This document shows positions 1-6,951 of a DNA stretch of 18,733 nucleotides, one piece after another. The notes under the pieces are model-generated. The model worked only from the letters and a program-made list of their open reading frames with translations, had not been told where the DNA came from and searched no databases. How positions within the stretch are numbered: the stretch's first letter is position 1; each line of letters starts with the position of its first letter. Location of the stretch: the NCBI GenBank assembly GCA_040509055.1, contig JBEVLT010000468.1, positions 1-18,733 of the forward strand, read 5' to 3'. The position numbers were made by a program, and so were the translations under genes. The stretch comes from JAJKIP01 sp040509055 (GTDB lineage: Bacteria; Bacteroidota; Bacteroidia; Chitinophagales; Chitinophagaceae).

Positions 1-382
1 TATTGCTGCCCGCGCCGCGGTCGCCATACGCCAGATCGGATGGTATCCACAGGCGCCAGTGGCTGCCTTCTTTCATCAGGGGGATAGCGGTTTGCCATCC
101 CTGGATCAGCGCACGCAGCGGTGCGGTAAACGGCTCGTTCCTGCGAAAGGAAGAGTCAAACTCCTTGCCGTCGAGCAGGGCGCCTTTGTAGTGTGCCCTG
201 ATCTTGTCGCTGAGCTGTGGCTGCGCTCCCGTACCTTCCGTGATCACTTCGTATTGTATGCCACCGGGCAGTTCGGTTACGCCCGGTTTCTCTTTGTTGG
301 CGGCAAGGAACGCTGCGCCTTCCTGCTTTTGTGCCTCTATTTTTCCCTGCATGAATTCTTTCAGTTTATTTTGAATGCTCAT
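1..382 (-). CDS. FKBP-type peptidyl-prolyl cis-trans isomerase (3' end cut off by window edge)
   Basis: Cis-trans isomerase of X-Pro bonds, a folding helper. The reading frame starts at the ATG at 382-380 and stays open to base 1, giving 127 residues. Residues 1-35 are a short charged helical lead (MSIQNKLKEF...), as in Mip/FklB-type proteins, with no signal peptide, so a cytoplasmic location is likely. From about residue 40 the FKBP core is readable: HYKGALLDGKEFDSS, then IQGWQTAIPLMKEGS with the conserved pocket Trp, then LAYGDRGAGS. The usual final strand (IPPNATLIFEVEL-like) would follow and is missing only because the window ends. The start lies 7 nt after the stop of the ABC ATPase gene, so co-transcription is likely. 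The family call is firm; the specific paralogue and its clients cannot be told. Confidence 0.9.
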   Translation of the reverse strand, partial: MSIQNKLKEFMQGKIEAQKQEGAAFLAANKEKPGVTELPGGIQYEVITEGTGAQPQLSDKIRAHYKGALLDGKEFDSSFRRNEPFTAPLRALIQGWQTAIPLMKEGSHWRLWIPSDLAYGDRGAGSN

Positions 383-389
383 TGTTCGT

Positions 390-1154
390 TTATTCTTCGC
401 GTAAGGAATGACCGGTCAGGTGGATGAATACATCTTCGAGGTTGGCCTGCTTCACCTGCCGGGGCCGCTCAAAACCGGAGGAGACCAGGTCGTCGACCAT
501 CTTATCGGGCGTATCCAGCGCGATGATGCGGCCGGCATCCATGATCGCGATCCGGTCGCAGAGGTATTCAGCCTCGTCCATGTAGTGCGTGGTGATAATG
601 ACGGTAGTACCGCGCTGGCGGATCTCCCGTACCAGCTCCCACAGGCTTCTGCGTGCCTGAGGATCCAGCCCTGTCGTCGGCTCGTCGAGAAAAATGATGC
701 GGGGCTGGTTGATCAGCGTAGTGGCCACGGAGAACCGCTGTTTCTGCCCGCCGCTGAGGTCCTTGAATTTGGCCTTTGCTTTTTCCTTCAGGTTCACCAT
801 TTCCAGGAATTCCATGGGTACCACCTCGCGGTTGTACAAACCGCTGAACAGCTCGATCAGCTGCAGCAGGTTCAGACCGGGATAATAACCGCTGGTCTGC
901 AGCTGCACGCCGATGATCTTTTTGATCTCACCGGGCTGCCGGTCCAGGTCCAGCCCATCGACTGTCACGCTGCCGCTGGTCTTTTCGCGCAGCGTTTCCA
1001 TGATCTCCAGCGTGGTGGATTTACCGGCCCCGTTAGGACCCAGCAAGCCAAATATCTCTCCTTCGTATACATCGAAGGAGATACCTTTTACCGCCTGGAA
1101 CTGGCCGTAATTCTTGACCAGGTCGCGTACAGAAATGATCGTGTGCTTATCCAT
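390..1154 (-). CDS. ABC transporter ATP-binding protein (ABC-2/DrrA-CcmA type)
   Basis: ATPase subunit of an ABC-2 type exporter, 254 residues. All catalytic motifs are visible: Walker A GPNGAGKST (39-47), Q-loop region around VQLQTSG (83-89), signature LSGGQKQR (133-140), Walker B IIFLDEPTTGLDP (153-165) and the switch His in TTH (190). The short tail NLEDVFIHLTGHSLRE is typical of the DrrA/CcmA group that pairs with a separate ABC-2 permease. I chose the ATG at 1154-1152 (MDKHTIISVRDL) because the family begins there. The frame stays open upstream to 1247, but that extra piece would run into the CAP-domain gene and has no family resemblance. No permease gene is adjacent on either side within the window: upstream is a CAP-domain protein, downstream FKBP. 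Substrate unknown. Confidence 0.93.
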   Translation of the reverse strand: MDKHTIISVRDLVKNYGQFQAVKGISFDVYEGEIFGLLGPNGAGKSTTLEIMETLREKTSGSVTVDGLDLDRQPGEIKKIIGVQLQTSGYYPGLNLLQLIELFSGLYNREVVPMEFLEMVNLKEKAKAKFKDLSGGQKQRFSVATTLINQPRIIFLDEPTTGLDPQARRSLWELVREIRQRGTTVIITTHYMDEAEYLCDRIAIMDAGRIIALDTPDKMVDDLVSSGFERPRQVKQANLEDVFIHLTGHSLREE

Positions 1155-1203
1155 CGGGCAGCAATTTACAGCAAAACAATGGTTTGCTGCCAGCCCGTAA
1201 TCT

Positions 1204-1656
1204 TTAATTGGCGAAGACCTGCGTGTAGTAAATGCGGCCGCTGGCATCCGTGGCCGCGCCGATGCCGATGTATTTGTAATTGCCCAGCATGTTGCGCCGG
1301 TGACCTGCGGAATTCTTCCACAGCTTCACCACCTCTTTGCCGGAAGTGGCGCCATAGGCTACGTTTTCTGCAAAAGCGCGTATGGCTTTCAGTTTGGCCG
1401 CCGCTTCTTTCTGGCGGCTCTCAAAACCATCGTGCCCGAAAGCCACCCGCCCGGCAGCCATGTTCGCACTGTGTTTTTGTGCAATGGCGTTCAGGTCGTC
1501 CCGCATCTCCAGGGCAGGTTTGTCCTGCTTTTTCCTGAAATCATTGGTTTCTTCCAGGATATCTTTTACCAGGCCGCTGCCGGACTGCCCGAACGAAACA
1601 AGACCAATGAACAGAATAAAACAAAGTAAACCGGTAAGAAAAAAACCGCGCTTCAT
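1204..1656 (-). CDS. Exported CAP-domain (SCP/YkwD-like) protein
   Basis: A 150-residue protein. Residues 1-24 form a signal peptide (MKRGFFLTG, hydrophobic core, then VSFGQ), so it is exported to the periplasm or beyond. Residues 34-150 are a compact bacterial CAP/SCP domain. The characteristic cavity positions are present: His62 (IAQKHSANMA), GH at 74-75, Glu97-Asn98 (AENVA), GHRRNML at 118-124 and a final TQVFAN. Bacterial YkwD-like CAP proteins have no settled biochemical activity. The ATG at 1656-1654 was preferred over one 14 codons upstream because it gives a standard signal peptide. The stop is 49 nt before the ABC ATPase start, on the same strand, so the genes may share a transcript, though no functional link is evident. 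Confidence 0.88.
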   Translation of the reverse strand: MKRGFFLTGLLCFILFIGLVSFGQSGSGLVKDILEETNDFRKKQDKPALEMRDDLNAIAQKHSANMAAGRVAFGHDGFESRQKEAAAKLKAIRAFAENVAYGATSGKEVVKLWKNSAGHRRNMLGNYKYIGIGAATDASGRIYYTQVFAN

Positions 1657-1738
1657 GGATGATAAGATTATTCCCTGTGCGGGCAAGTAATGTACCAATC
1701 CATACCGGCGGGACCCTGAAAAACCCTGCGGGGATGTT

Positions 1739-1765
1739 AAAAAAACCAGCAGACAGCCTGGCTGG
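1739..1765 (-). terminator. Probable intrinsic terminator of fbp
   Basis: Read on the minus strand: CCAGC (1765-1761), a 10-nt loop, GCTGG (1750-1746), then seven T residues (1745-1739). It begins 8 nt after the fbp stop codon and before the next minus-strand gene. The stem is short (5 bp), so efficiency is uncertain, but placement and T-run are classical. Confidence 0.5.
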
Positions 1766-1772
1766 CGGCGGA

Positions 1773-2786
1773 TTACCCGGCTGCCTCGCAGGCCTGTTCA
1801 AATTCATCCATCATATCACTGCTGCCGATAAACATGGGCGTGCGCTGGTGCAGCTCCGTGGGCTGAATGTCGAGAATGCGTTGCCGGCCATCCGTGGCCC
1901 GGCCGCCGGCCACTTCCATGATAAAGGCAAAGGGGTTGCACTCATACAGCAACCGCAGCTTTCCCTTCGGTTTTTCGATGGTGCCGGGATACATGAAAAT
2001 GCCCCCTTTGATCAGGTTGCGGTGCACATCGGAGACCATGCTGCCGATATAGCGTTGGGTATAGGGGCCGCCATTGTCTTTGTTCTTTTTCTGGCAACTA
2101 TCGATATAGCGTTGTACCCCTTTTTCATACCGGAAAAAATTTCCGTGGTTCACCGAATAGATCTTGCCGGCAGGCGGGCATTTGATATCGGGATGGCTGA
2201 GGGTAAACTCGCCGATAGACGGATCGAGCGTAAAACCGTTTACGCCCCGGCGCGTGGCATACACGAGCATCGTAGAGGAACCGTATACGATGTAACCGGC
2301 CGCTACCTGCTGCGTCCCGCTTTGCAAAAAATCTTCCTTACCGGCCCGGCTGCCTTTGGCCGTCACGCGGCGGTACACGCCGAAGATGGTGCCGATGGAT
2401 ACATTCACGTCGATATTGCCGCTGCCGTCCAGCGGATCGAAGAGGCATACGTATTTGGAGTTCCGGCTTTCTGCATCGTCGAAGGCCACATAATCGTCCA
2501 GCTCTTCGCTGGCAATACCCGCACAGCTGATGCCATGCTGGAGCACGCCGGTAAACTGGTCGTTGGCAAACACATCCAGCTTCTTTACATCTTCGCCCTG
2601 CACGTTCACGCTGCCGGCATCGCCCAGTATATCCACCAGGCCGGCCTTGTTCACTTCCACGTTTACGCGTTTAGCCGCCAGCCCGATGTCGCGCAGCAGG
2701 TTGCTGAGCTCGCCGGTGGCATGCGGGAAGTTGCGGAGCTGCTGGATGGTAAACTCGTCCAGCGTCAGGATTTTGCGGTTGATCAT
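1773..2786 (-). CDS. fbp: Fructose-1,6-bisphosphatase, class 1
   Basis: Hydrolyses fructose-1,6-bisphosphate to fructose-6-phosphate, the irreversible gluconeogenic step; cytoplasmic, Mg-dependent. At 337 residues it is normal length. Metal-binding signatures are present: acidic pair in ASEELDD (92-98), FDPLDGSGNID (116-126, Asp117 and Asp120), and Glu282 in the family signature GKLRLLYECNPFAF (275-288). The C-terminal GGIFMYPGT and TPMFIGSSDM stretches also match class 1 enzymes. One small oddity: the usual DGSSN reads DGSGN. The start at 2786 (MINRKILTLDEF) fits the family; an upstream in-frame ATG at 2831 would lie before the promoter motif at 2810-2817. The gene is divergent from the aspartate kinase gene and followed by its own probable terminator, so it is likely monocistronic. 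Confidence 0.95.
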   Translation of the reverse strand: MINRKILTLDEFTIQQLRNFPHATGELSNLLRDIGLAAKRVNVEVNKAGLVDILGDAGSVNVQGEDVKKLDVFANDQFTGVLQHGISCAGIASEELDDYVAFDDAESRNSKYVCLFDPLDGSGNIDVNVSIGTIFGVYRRVTAKGSRAGKEDFLQSGTQQVAAGYIVYGSSTMLVYATRRGVNGFTLDPSIGEFTLSHPDIKCPPAGKIYSVNHGNFFRYEKGVQRYIDSCQKKNKDNGGPYTQRYIGSMVSDVHRNLIKGGIFMYPGTIEKPKGKLRLLYECNPFAFIMEVAGGRATDGRQRILDIQPTELHQRTPMFIGSSDMMDEFEQACEAAG

Positions 2787-2809
2787 AATGGCACTGCTTG
2801 AGGAAGCAA

Positions 2810-2817
2810 CAAATGTA
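2810..2817 (-). promoter_or_regulatory. -7 promoter element for fbp
   Basis: The minus strand reads TACATTTG, a perfect match to the Bacteroidota -7 consensus TAnnTTTG. It lies 23 nt upstream of the fbp ATG, predicting a very short leader. No convincing -33 TTTG at the expected spacing. Confidence 0.5.
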
Positions 2818-2885
2818 AGGGATAAAAACATTAGCCTTTGCGGCCATCCGTATACAGGGTCATGCTTTCGGGCAACCGCTTCCCC

Positions 2886-2893
2886 TATCTTTG
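2886..2893 (+). promoter_or_regulatory. -7 promoter element for aspartate kinase gene
   Basis: TATCTTTG, a perfect match to TAnnTTTG, ends 40 nt before the kinase ATG at 2934. It is about 70 bp from the divergent fbp -7 element, so the two promoters are arranged back to back. No clear -33 element. Confidence 0.55.
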
Positions 2894-2933
2894 TCGCTCC
2901 TATTTGATTTTTTTAAACGCAGTTCCTTTTCTC

Positions 2934-4196
2934 ATGAAGGTTTTCAAATTCGGCGGCGCATCCATTGAAAGTGTTGAAAGAATAAAAATGGCGGGAAATA
3001 TCCTGCGCTCCTTCACCGGTGAACAACTCCTGCTCGTTATTTCCGCCATGGGCAAAACCACCAATGCCCTGGAAAAAGTGACGGAAGCGTTTTATGCCGG
3101 CAACAAAGATGAAGCGCTGCAATTGTTTCACCAGGTAAAGCAGCAGCACCTCGACCTTGCCCGGCAGCTGCTGGCCTCCGGCTATGATGCCTGCGAAACG
3201 CAGCTGAAAGATTTTTTTACCGAAGCCGAATGGTTGCTGCACGATCAGCCGGTGCGGCATTTCGACTATTACTACGACCAGGTGGTATGCCTGGGCGAAA
3301 TGTTGTCTACCACCATCGTGAGCCATTACCTGAACGAAACAGGCGTTGCCAATACCTGGATGGATGTGCGCGACATCATCCGGACGGACAATGACTTCCG
3401 CGATGCGAACATCGACTGGGACATAACGCGTCAAAACGTGCAGCAGCTGGCTGCCCGGGAGCTGACCGGCGGGCGCATGGTACTCACGCAGGGCTTTGTT
3501 GGCGCTACGGACGAGAACGAAAGCACCACCCTGGGCCGCGAAGGCAGCGACTACACCGCTGCCGTGTTTGCCAACCTGCTGGATGCGGAAAGCCAGACCA
3601 TCTGGAAAGACGTGGCCAGCATGATGAATGCAGACCCCAAACAGTTTCCCGATACACGCCCCATTCCTGAGCTGAACTACAGCGAGGTGATCGAGATGGC
3701 TTATTACGGCGCGCAGATCATTCACCCCAAAACGATCAAGCCGCTGCAAAACAAGGGCATTCCCCTGTATGTAAAATGTTTCCTGGACCCTTCGCTGCCG
3801 GGCACGGTCATCCACAACCGGCAGCTGAAAGACCTGCCCCCCATCATTGTACTAAAGGAAAAACAGGTGATGCTGACCATGCGGACCAAAGACTTTTCGT
3901 TCGTGGAGGATCACCACCTGGAGCATTTATACCAGGTATTTGAACGGATGCGGCTGAAACCCAACCTGACCCAGAATGCGGCGATCAGCTTTATCTGCGT
4001 GCTGAACGATATGGGAGAAAAAACGGAACAGTTTGCATCAGAAGCCGCCGGCCTCTTTGAAGTAAGCATGGTCAAAGACCTGAGCCTGCTCACCATCCGC
4101 CATTATACGCAGGAATACATCGACAAACTGACAAGAGGGAAAAGCATCCTGCTGCGGCAGCAGACGCCCGAAACGATACAGGTATTGATGCGGTGA
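2934..4196 (+). CDS. Aspartate kinase (monofunctional)
   Basis: Phosphorylates L-aspartate, the first step toward lysine/diaminopimelate, threonine, methionine and isoleucine; cytoplasmic. The protein has 420 residues. The N-terminal amino-acid-kinase domain opens with MKVFKFGGAS (canonical KFGGTS, here Ala for Thr) and contains TTLGREGSDYTAA (198-210), where the canonical text is GRGGSDYTA, then WKDVASMMNADP (224-235) and AYYGAQIIHPKT. Residues from about 300 form a divergent ACT-like regulatory region (VMLTMRTKDFSF..., ISFICVLND...). There is no homoserine dehydrogenase domain. The start at 2934 is set by the conserved N-terminus; the frame is open upstream to 2838 but lacks homology and crosses the promoter motif. 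The stop abuts the convergent transpeptidase-fusion gene with no spacer. Which feedback inhibitor acts cannot be read from sequence. Confidence 0.92.
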   Translation: MKVFKFGGASIESVERIKMAGNILRSFTGEQLLLVISAMGKTTNALEKVTEAFYAGNKDEALQLFHQVKQQHLDLARQLLASGYDACETQLKDFFTEAEWLLHDQPVRHFDYYYDQVVCLGEMLSTTIVSHYLNETGVANTWMDVRDIIRTDNDFRDANIDWDITRQNVQQLAARELTGGRMVLTQGFVGATDENESTTLGREGSDYTAAVFANLLDAESQTIWKDVASMMNADPKQFPDTRPIPELNYSEVIEMAYYGAQIIHPKTIKPLQNKGIPLYVKCFLDPSLPGTVIHNRQLKDLPPIIVLKEKQVMLTMRTKDFSFVEDHHLEHLYQVFERMRLKPNLTQNAAISFICVLNDMGEKTEQFASEAAGLFEVSMVKDLSLLTIRHYTQEYIDKLTRGKSILLRQQTPETIQVLMR

Positions 4197-5411
4197 TCAG
4201 ATACCTTCCACGGCCACGGTTTGCAACACTTTCTTCGGCACTTTTTTATCATTGAGTACCGCAGCTTTCCAGTTGGGCATTTTTTCCATGCGGGAGATGA
4301 GCTCGTCGTTGAAGTCCTTGTTATCCATTCCCTTCAGCACTTTGAAGTTCACCGGCATGCCATCCGTATCAATGACGAACTCCACCTGTACGAATGCTTT
4401 TTTCGTGCCTTCCGGCAGGAATTTCACCATGTCGTTGCCCAGCTGCTTCAGGTAATCCTGGAAAGCATCGCCTCCGCCGGGAAATACGGGCCATTCATGC
4501 ACCCAGTCCGTCAGCCCGATGATGTCCCGGGTACGGTGCACCACGGGTTCTTTCTTCACCGGTTTCTTTACCTCCACCGGCTTTACCACCGGAGCCGCGG
4601 GTACAGGTTTGGCCGATGCGGCCGCATTCACAATATACTGGCCCTTGTCGTCGATAAGGATAACGGGCAGCTGTTTGAATTTTTCGAAATAGTTGAACGC
4701 ATCTTCCATTTTTTCGGAAAACTGCTTCAGCACGGGATCGTCCTTTGTCAGGCCTTCCAGGTAGCTTACACTTTTCTGTACATTGAAGCGAACCGGGAAT
4801 ATATGTACCGGGATAAAATCCTGCCCCCTGCTTTTGGCATGCGCCGCCAGGATATACAGTTCATCGATCTGCTGGTCGGTGATGGGTATGCAGCCGACCG
4901 TCACGCAACTGCCGTGGATATAAATGGCGCCGCCGGGACGGAACAGGTCGCTGAGCACCTTGTCCGACTCGTTGGGATAATTGATGCCCAGCGAAAGGTA
5001 ATAACTGCTGTTCGGGTTAAACTCGTTGATATAGTAAAACCCTTCAGGCACCTGGTAGTCGCCTTCCATACGCTTGGGGCCCAGGGTACCGGCCAGCGCG
5101 CAAACTTTGTAGGTCTTGAACAGCTGGAAAGGATCGTTCATCTCGTTTTTCACCCACACTTCCATCTGGCTGTCGTACTTGAACGAGCGGATGTAAATAT
5201 ACCGGGCAGGCCATTTCAGCTTCTTTGCCTCAAACTGTTTTTGCAGGGTATCCTCCTTGCGCCTGAACGATTCATCGGGCCGGGGAAAGGTCTTCTGGTA
5301 GTCGATAAACGACAGGTAGGAGACGTTAGTGGTCAGCGGCGCCGAGGTCTGCGCAGCGGCCATACCGGTGCACCCGAGAATAAAAAGAAAGGATAGAAAG
5401 CGGTTTTTCAT
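4197..5411 (-). CDS. Exported L,D-transpeptidase (YafK-like) fused to a TonB C-terminal domain
   Basis: A 404-residue exported two-domain protein. Residues 1-20 are a signal peptide (KNRFLSFLFILG, then AAAQ). Residues about 68-215 resemble the YafK/ErfK L,D-transpeptidase fold, with the catalytic pattern IYIHGSCVTVGCIPIT: His166, Gly167 and nucleophile Cys174. Known family members cross-link or trim peptidoglycan, or attach partners to it. Residues 266-291 are a Pro/Lys/Val-rich linker like the periplasmic spacer of TonB. Residues about 300-404 match a TonB C-terminal domain (VFPGGGDAFQDYL..., VQVEFVIDTDGMP..., RMEKMPNWKAA...). There is no membrane anchor beyond the signal peptide. The start at 5411 is chosen for the signal peptide. 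The gene follows hppD across a 156-nt gap holding a perfect inverted repeat and its own promoter motif. Domain calls are solid; the function of the fusion is unknown. Confidence 0.85.
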   Translation of the reverse strand: MKNRFLSFLFILGCTGMAAAQTSAPLTTNVSYLSFIDYQKTFPRPDESFRRKEDTLQKQFEAKKLKWPARYIYIRSFKYDSQMEVWVKNEMNDPFQLFKTYKVCALAGTLGPKRMEGDYQVPEGFYYINEFNPNSSYYLSLGINYPNESDKVLSDLFRPGGAIYIHGSCVTVGCIPITDQQIDELYILAAHAKSRGQDFIPVHIFPVRFNVQKSVSYLEGLTKDDPVLKQFSEKMEDAFNYFEKFKQLPVILIDDKGQYIVNAAASAKPVPAAPVVKPVEVKKPVKKEPVVHRTRDIIGLTDWVHEWPVFPGGGDAFQDYLKQLGNDMVKFLPEGTKKAFVQVEFVIDTDGMPVNFKVLKGMDNKDFNDELISRMEKMPNWKAAVLNDKKVPKKVLQTVAVEGI

Positions 5412-5417
5412 GCCTGG

Positions 5418-5518
5418 TTTTCTTAAAAACATAAACGGCTTGAACGGATGATTTATTTCCGTGGATAATGCAATGATTTGCAAAGATAAATCATCCGTTC
5501 AAGCCAGTTGTAAGAAAA
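5418..5518. repeat. Perfect 20-bp inverted repeat with an outer 8-bp pair, upstream of the transpeptidase fusion gene
   Basis: Inner arms GGCTTGAACGGATGATTTAT (5437-5456) and its exact reverse complement (5486-5505) enclose a 29-nt loop. An outer pair TTTTCTTA (5418-5425) / TAAGAAAA (5511-5518) extends the structure across small asymmetric gaps. On the minus strand the 3' flank reads GTTTATGTTTTT, so a long transcript from hppD would carry a stable stem plus a T-rich tail. The promoter motif at 5481-5488 overlaps the edge of one arm. Confidence 0.9.
5481..5488 (-). promoter_or_regulatory. -7 promoter element for the transpeptidase fusion gene
   Basis: The minus strand reads TATCTTTG, a perfect TAnnTTTG match, 69 nt upstream of the ATG. 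It overlaps three bases of the upstream arm of the inverted repeat. Initiation here would leave only the downstream arm in the leader. Confidence 0.5.
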
Positions 5519-5567
5519 ACGTTAACACCTGTGGATTACGCAGGCCGGCGCCGGAAAATGATCCGGA

Positions 5568-6701
5568 TCAAAGGTTGCCCCGGGCATCCTGTTCCCGCTC
5601 GATAGCCTCGAACAGCGCCTTGAAATTGCCTTTGCCGAAGCTTTTGGCGCCTTTGCGCTGGATGATCTCGAAAAACAGGGTGGGCCGGTCTTCTACCGGC
5701 CTGGAAAACAGCTGCAGCAGGTAGCCTTCGTTGTCGCGGTCTACCAGGATGCCCAGTTCCCTGAGCGGCTCCAGGTCTTCGTCGATATGGCCTACCCTGT
5801 CCAGCAGGTCGTCGTAATAACTTGTCGGCACTTTCAGAAACTCCACGCCGCGGCTCATCAGCTCCTTCACCGTCTTCACGATATCGCTGGTAGCCAGGGC
5901 CACGTGCTGCACCCCCTCGCCGTCGTAAAACTCCAGGTACTCTTCCACCTGTGATTTTTTCTTGCCTTCCGCCGGCTCGTTGATCGGGAATTTCACAAAG
6001 CCGTTGCCGCTGCTCATCACCTTGCTCATCAGCGCCGAATATTCAGTGGAGATATCCTCGTCGTCGAAGGACAGGATGTTCTTAAAGCCCATTACCTCTT
6101 CATAAAACTTCACCCACGGGTTCATCTGGTTCCACCCCACGTTGCCCACGCAATGGTCCACGTACAGCAGGCCGGTATCGGTGGGCGCAAAATGCGGGTT
6201 GCTCCAGGGCCGGTAGCCGGGCAGGAAAGCGCCCTGGTAATTTTTGCGTTCGATGAACAGGTGCACCGTGTCGCCATACGTATGAATGCCGCTCATCACC
6301 ACTTCCCCGTGTTCGTCCTGCAGCCGCTGCGGCTCCAGGTAGCTTTTGGCGCCCCGCTTCGTCGTCTCTTCCCAGGCGGCTGTGGCATCGGGTACGCGCA
6401 GGGAAAGGCATTTCACCCCGTCGCCGTGCCGGTAAACATGATCGGCCATCGCGTTACCCGTGCGGAGCGGCGTGGTCAGTACAAAGGTGAGCCTGTGCTG
6501 GCGTACGGCATAGCTGGCCCGGTCTTTTACGCCGGTTTCCGGCCCGGCATAGGCCAGCGCCTGGAAACCGAAAGCGCTCATATAATAATGGGCCGCCTGT
6601 TTGGCGTTGCCGACATAAAACTCTACATAATCCGTCCCTTCGAGCGGTAGGAAATCAACGGATACGTCCTGCTGTTTAGCTGCAATAGCTGTAGTCATCA
6701 T
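5568..6701 (-). CDS. hppD: 4-hydroxyphenylpyruvate dioxygenase
   Basis: Fe(II)-dependent oxygenase that converts 4-hydroxyphenylpyruvate to homogentisate in tyrosine catabolism; cytoplasmic. At 377 residues it is normal length with two vicinal-oxygen-chelate halves. The iron triad is visible: His183 (VDHCVGNV), His266 (GVQHVALAT) and Glu345 (LFFEIIQRKGA). The hallmark C-terminal stretch GKGNFKALFEAIEREQ (357-372) is intact. Two consecutive ATG codons (6701 and 6698) make the exact start ambiguous by one residue. No homogentisate dioxygenase or fumarylacetoacetase gene is in the window, so the rest of the pathway must lie elsewhere. The upstream gap is shared with the divergent GH13 gene. Identity is secure. 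Confidence 0.96.
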   Translation of the reverse strand: MMTTAIAAKQQDVSVDFLPLEGTDYVEFYVGNAKQAAHYYMSAFGFQALAYAGPETGVKDRASYAVRQHRLTFVLTTPLRTGNAMADHVYRHGDGVKCLSLRVPDATAAWEETTKRGAKSYLEPQRLQDEHGEVVMSGIHTYGDTVHLFIERKNYQGAFLPGYRPWSNPHFAPTDTGLLYVDHCVGNVGWNQMNPWVKFYEEVMGFKNILSFDDEDISTEYSALMSKVMSSGNGFVKFPINEPAEGKKKSQVEEYLEFYDGEGVQHVALATSDIVKTVKELMSRGVEFLKVPTSYYDDLLDRVGHIDEDLEPLRELGILVDRDNEGYLLQLFSRPVEDRPTLFFEIIQRKGAKSFGKGNFKALFEAIEREQDARGNL

Positions 6702-6951
6702 TCATTTTTTAAGCGTGAAATAAGAAATAAGAAGGCCTTCCTGCGGGGTGCAGGGCAATACTACGCAGGACTTTTACTATCCATGGCCAGTGTTTCCATC
6801 AGCAAACTGAACAGGCAGCGCTGGTCGGCAAAATATTTATGAGGATAATCAGGTCGCATATCGCAATGTAAAAATACAAAAAGAGTAAATTTATTACCCA
6901 ACTCTTTCTGCCGCGATAACTTCGTACAGCCAGACCTTAAACCGTTCACAC
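6702..6951. other. Divergent intergenic region between hppD and the GH13 gene
   Basis: This 250-bp region is AT-richer than its flanks. It should hold two divergent promoters, but I found no perfect TAnnTTTG element on either strand. A small tandem GAAATAA repeat lies about 15-30 nt upstream of hppD. An open frame on the minus strand crosses this region but shows no protein-like features and overlaps the GH13 start. Confidence 0.5.

Noticed and set aside
408..1538. Long plus-strand open frame opposite the ABC ATPase and CAP genes; similar long antisense frames at 1659-2801, 4221-5396, 10707-11885 and 15178-16266
   Set aside because: Each is the complement of a clearly homologous gene, has biased His/Gln/Arg-rich composition and no recognisable motifs; typical of antisense frames in GC-rich coding DNA.
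1700..1740. Second hairpin CCC-CGCA-GGG followed by T5 on the minus strand after fbp
   Set aside because: A 3-4 bp stem is too weak to claim; the hairpin at 1739-1765 is the better terminator.
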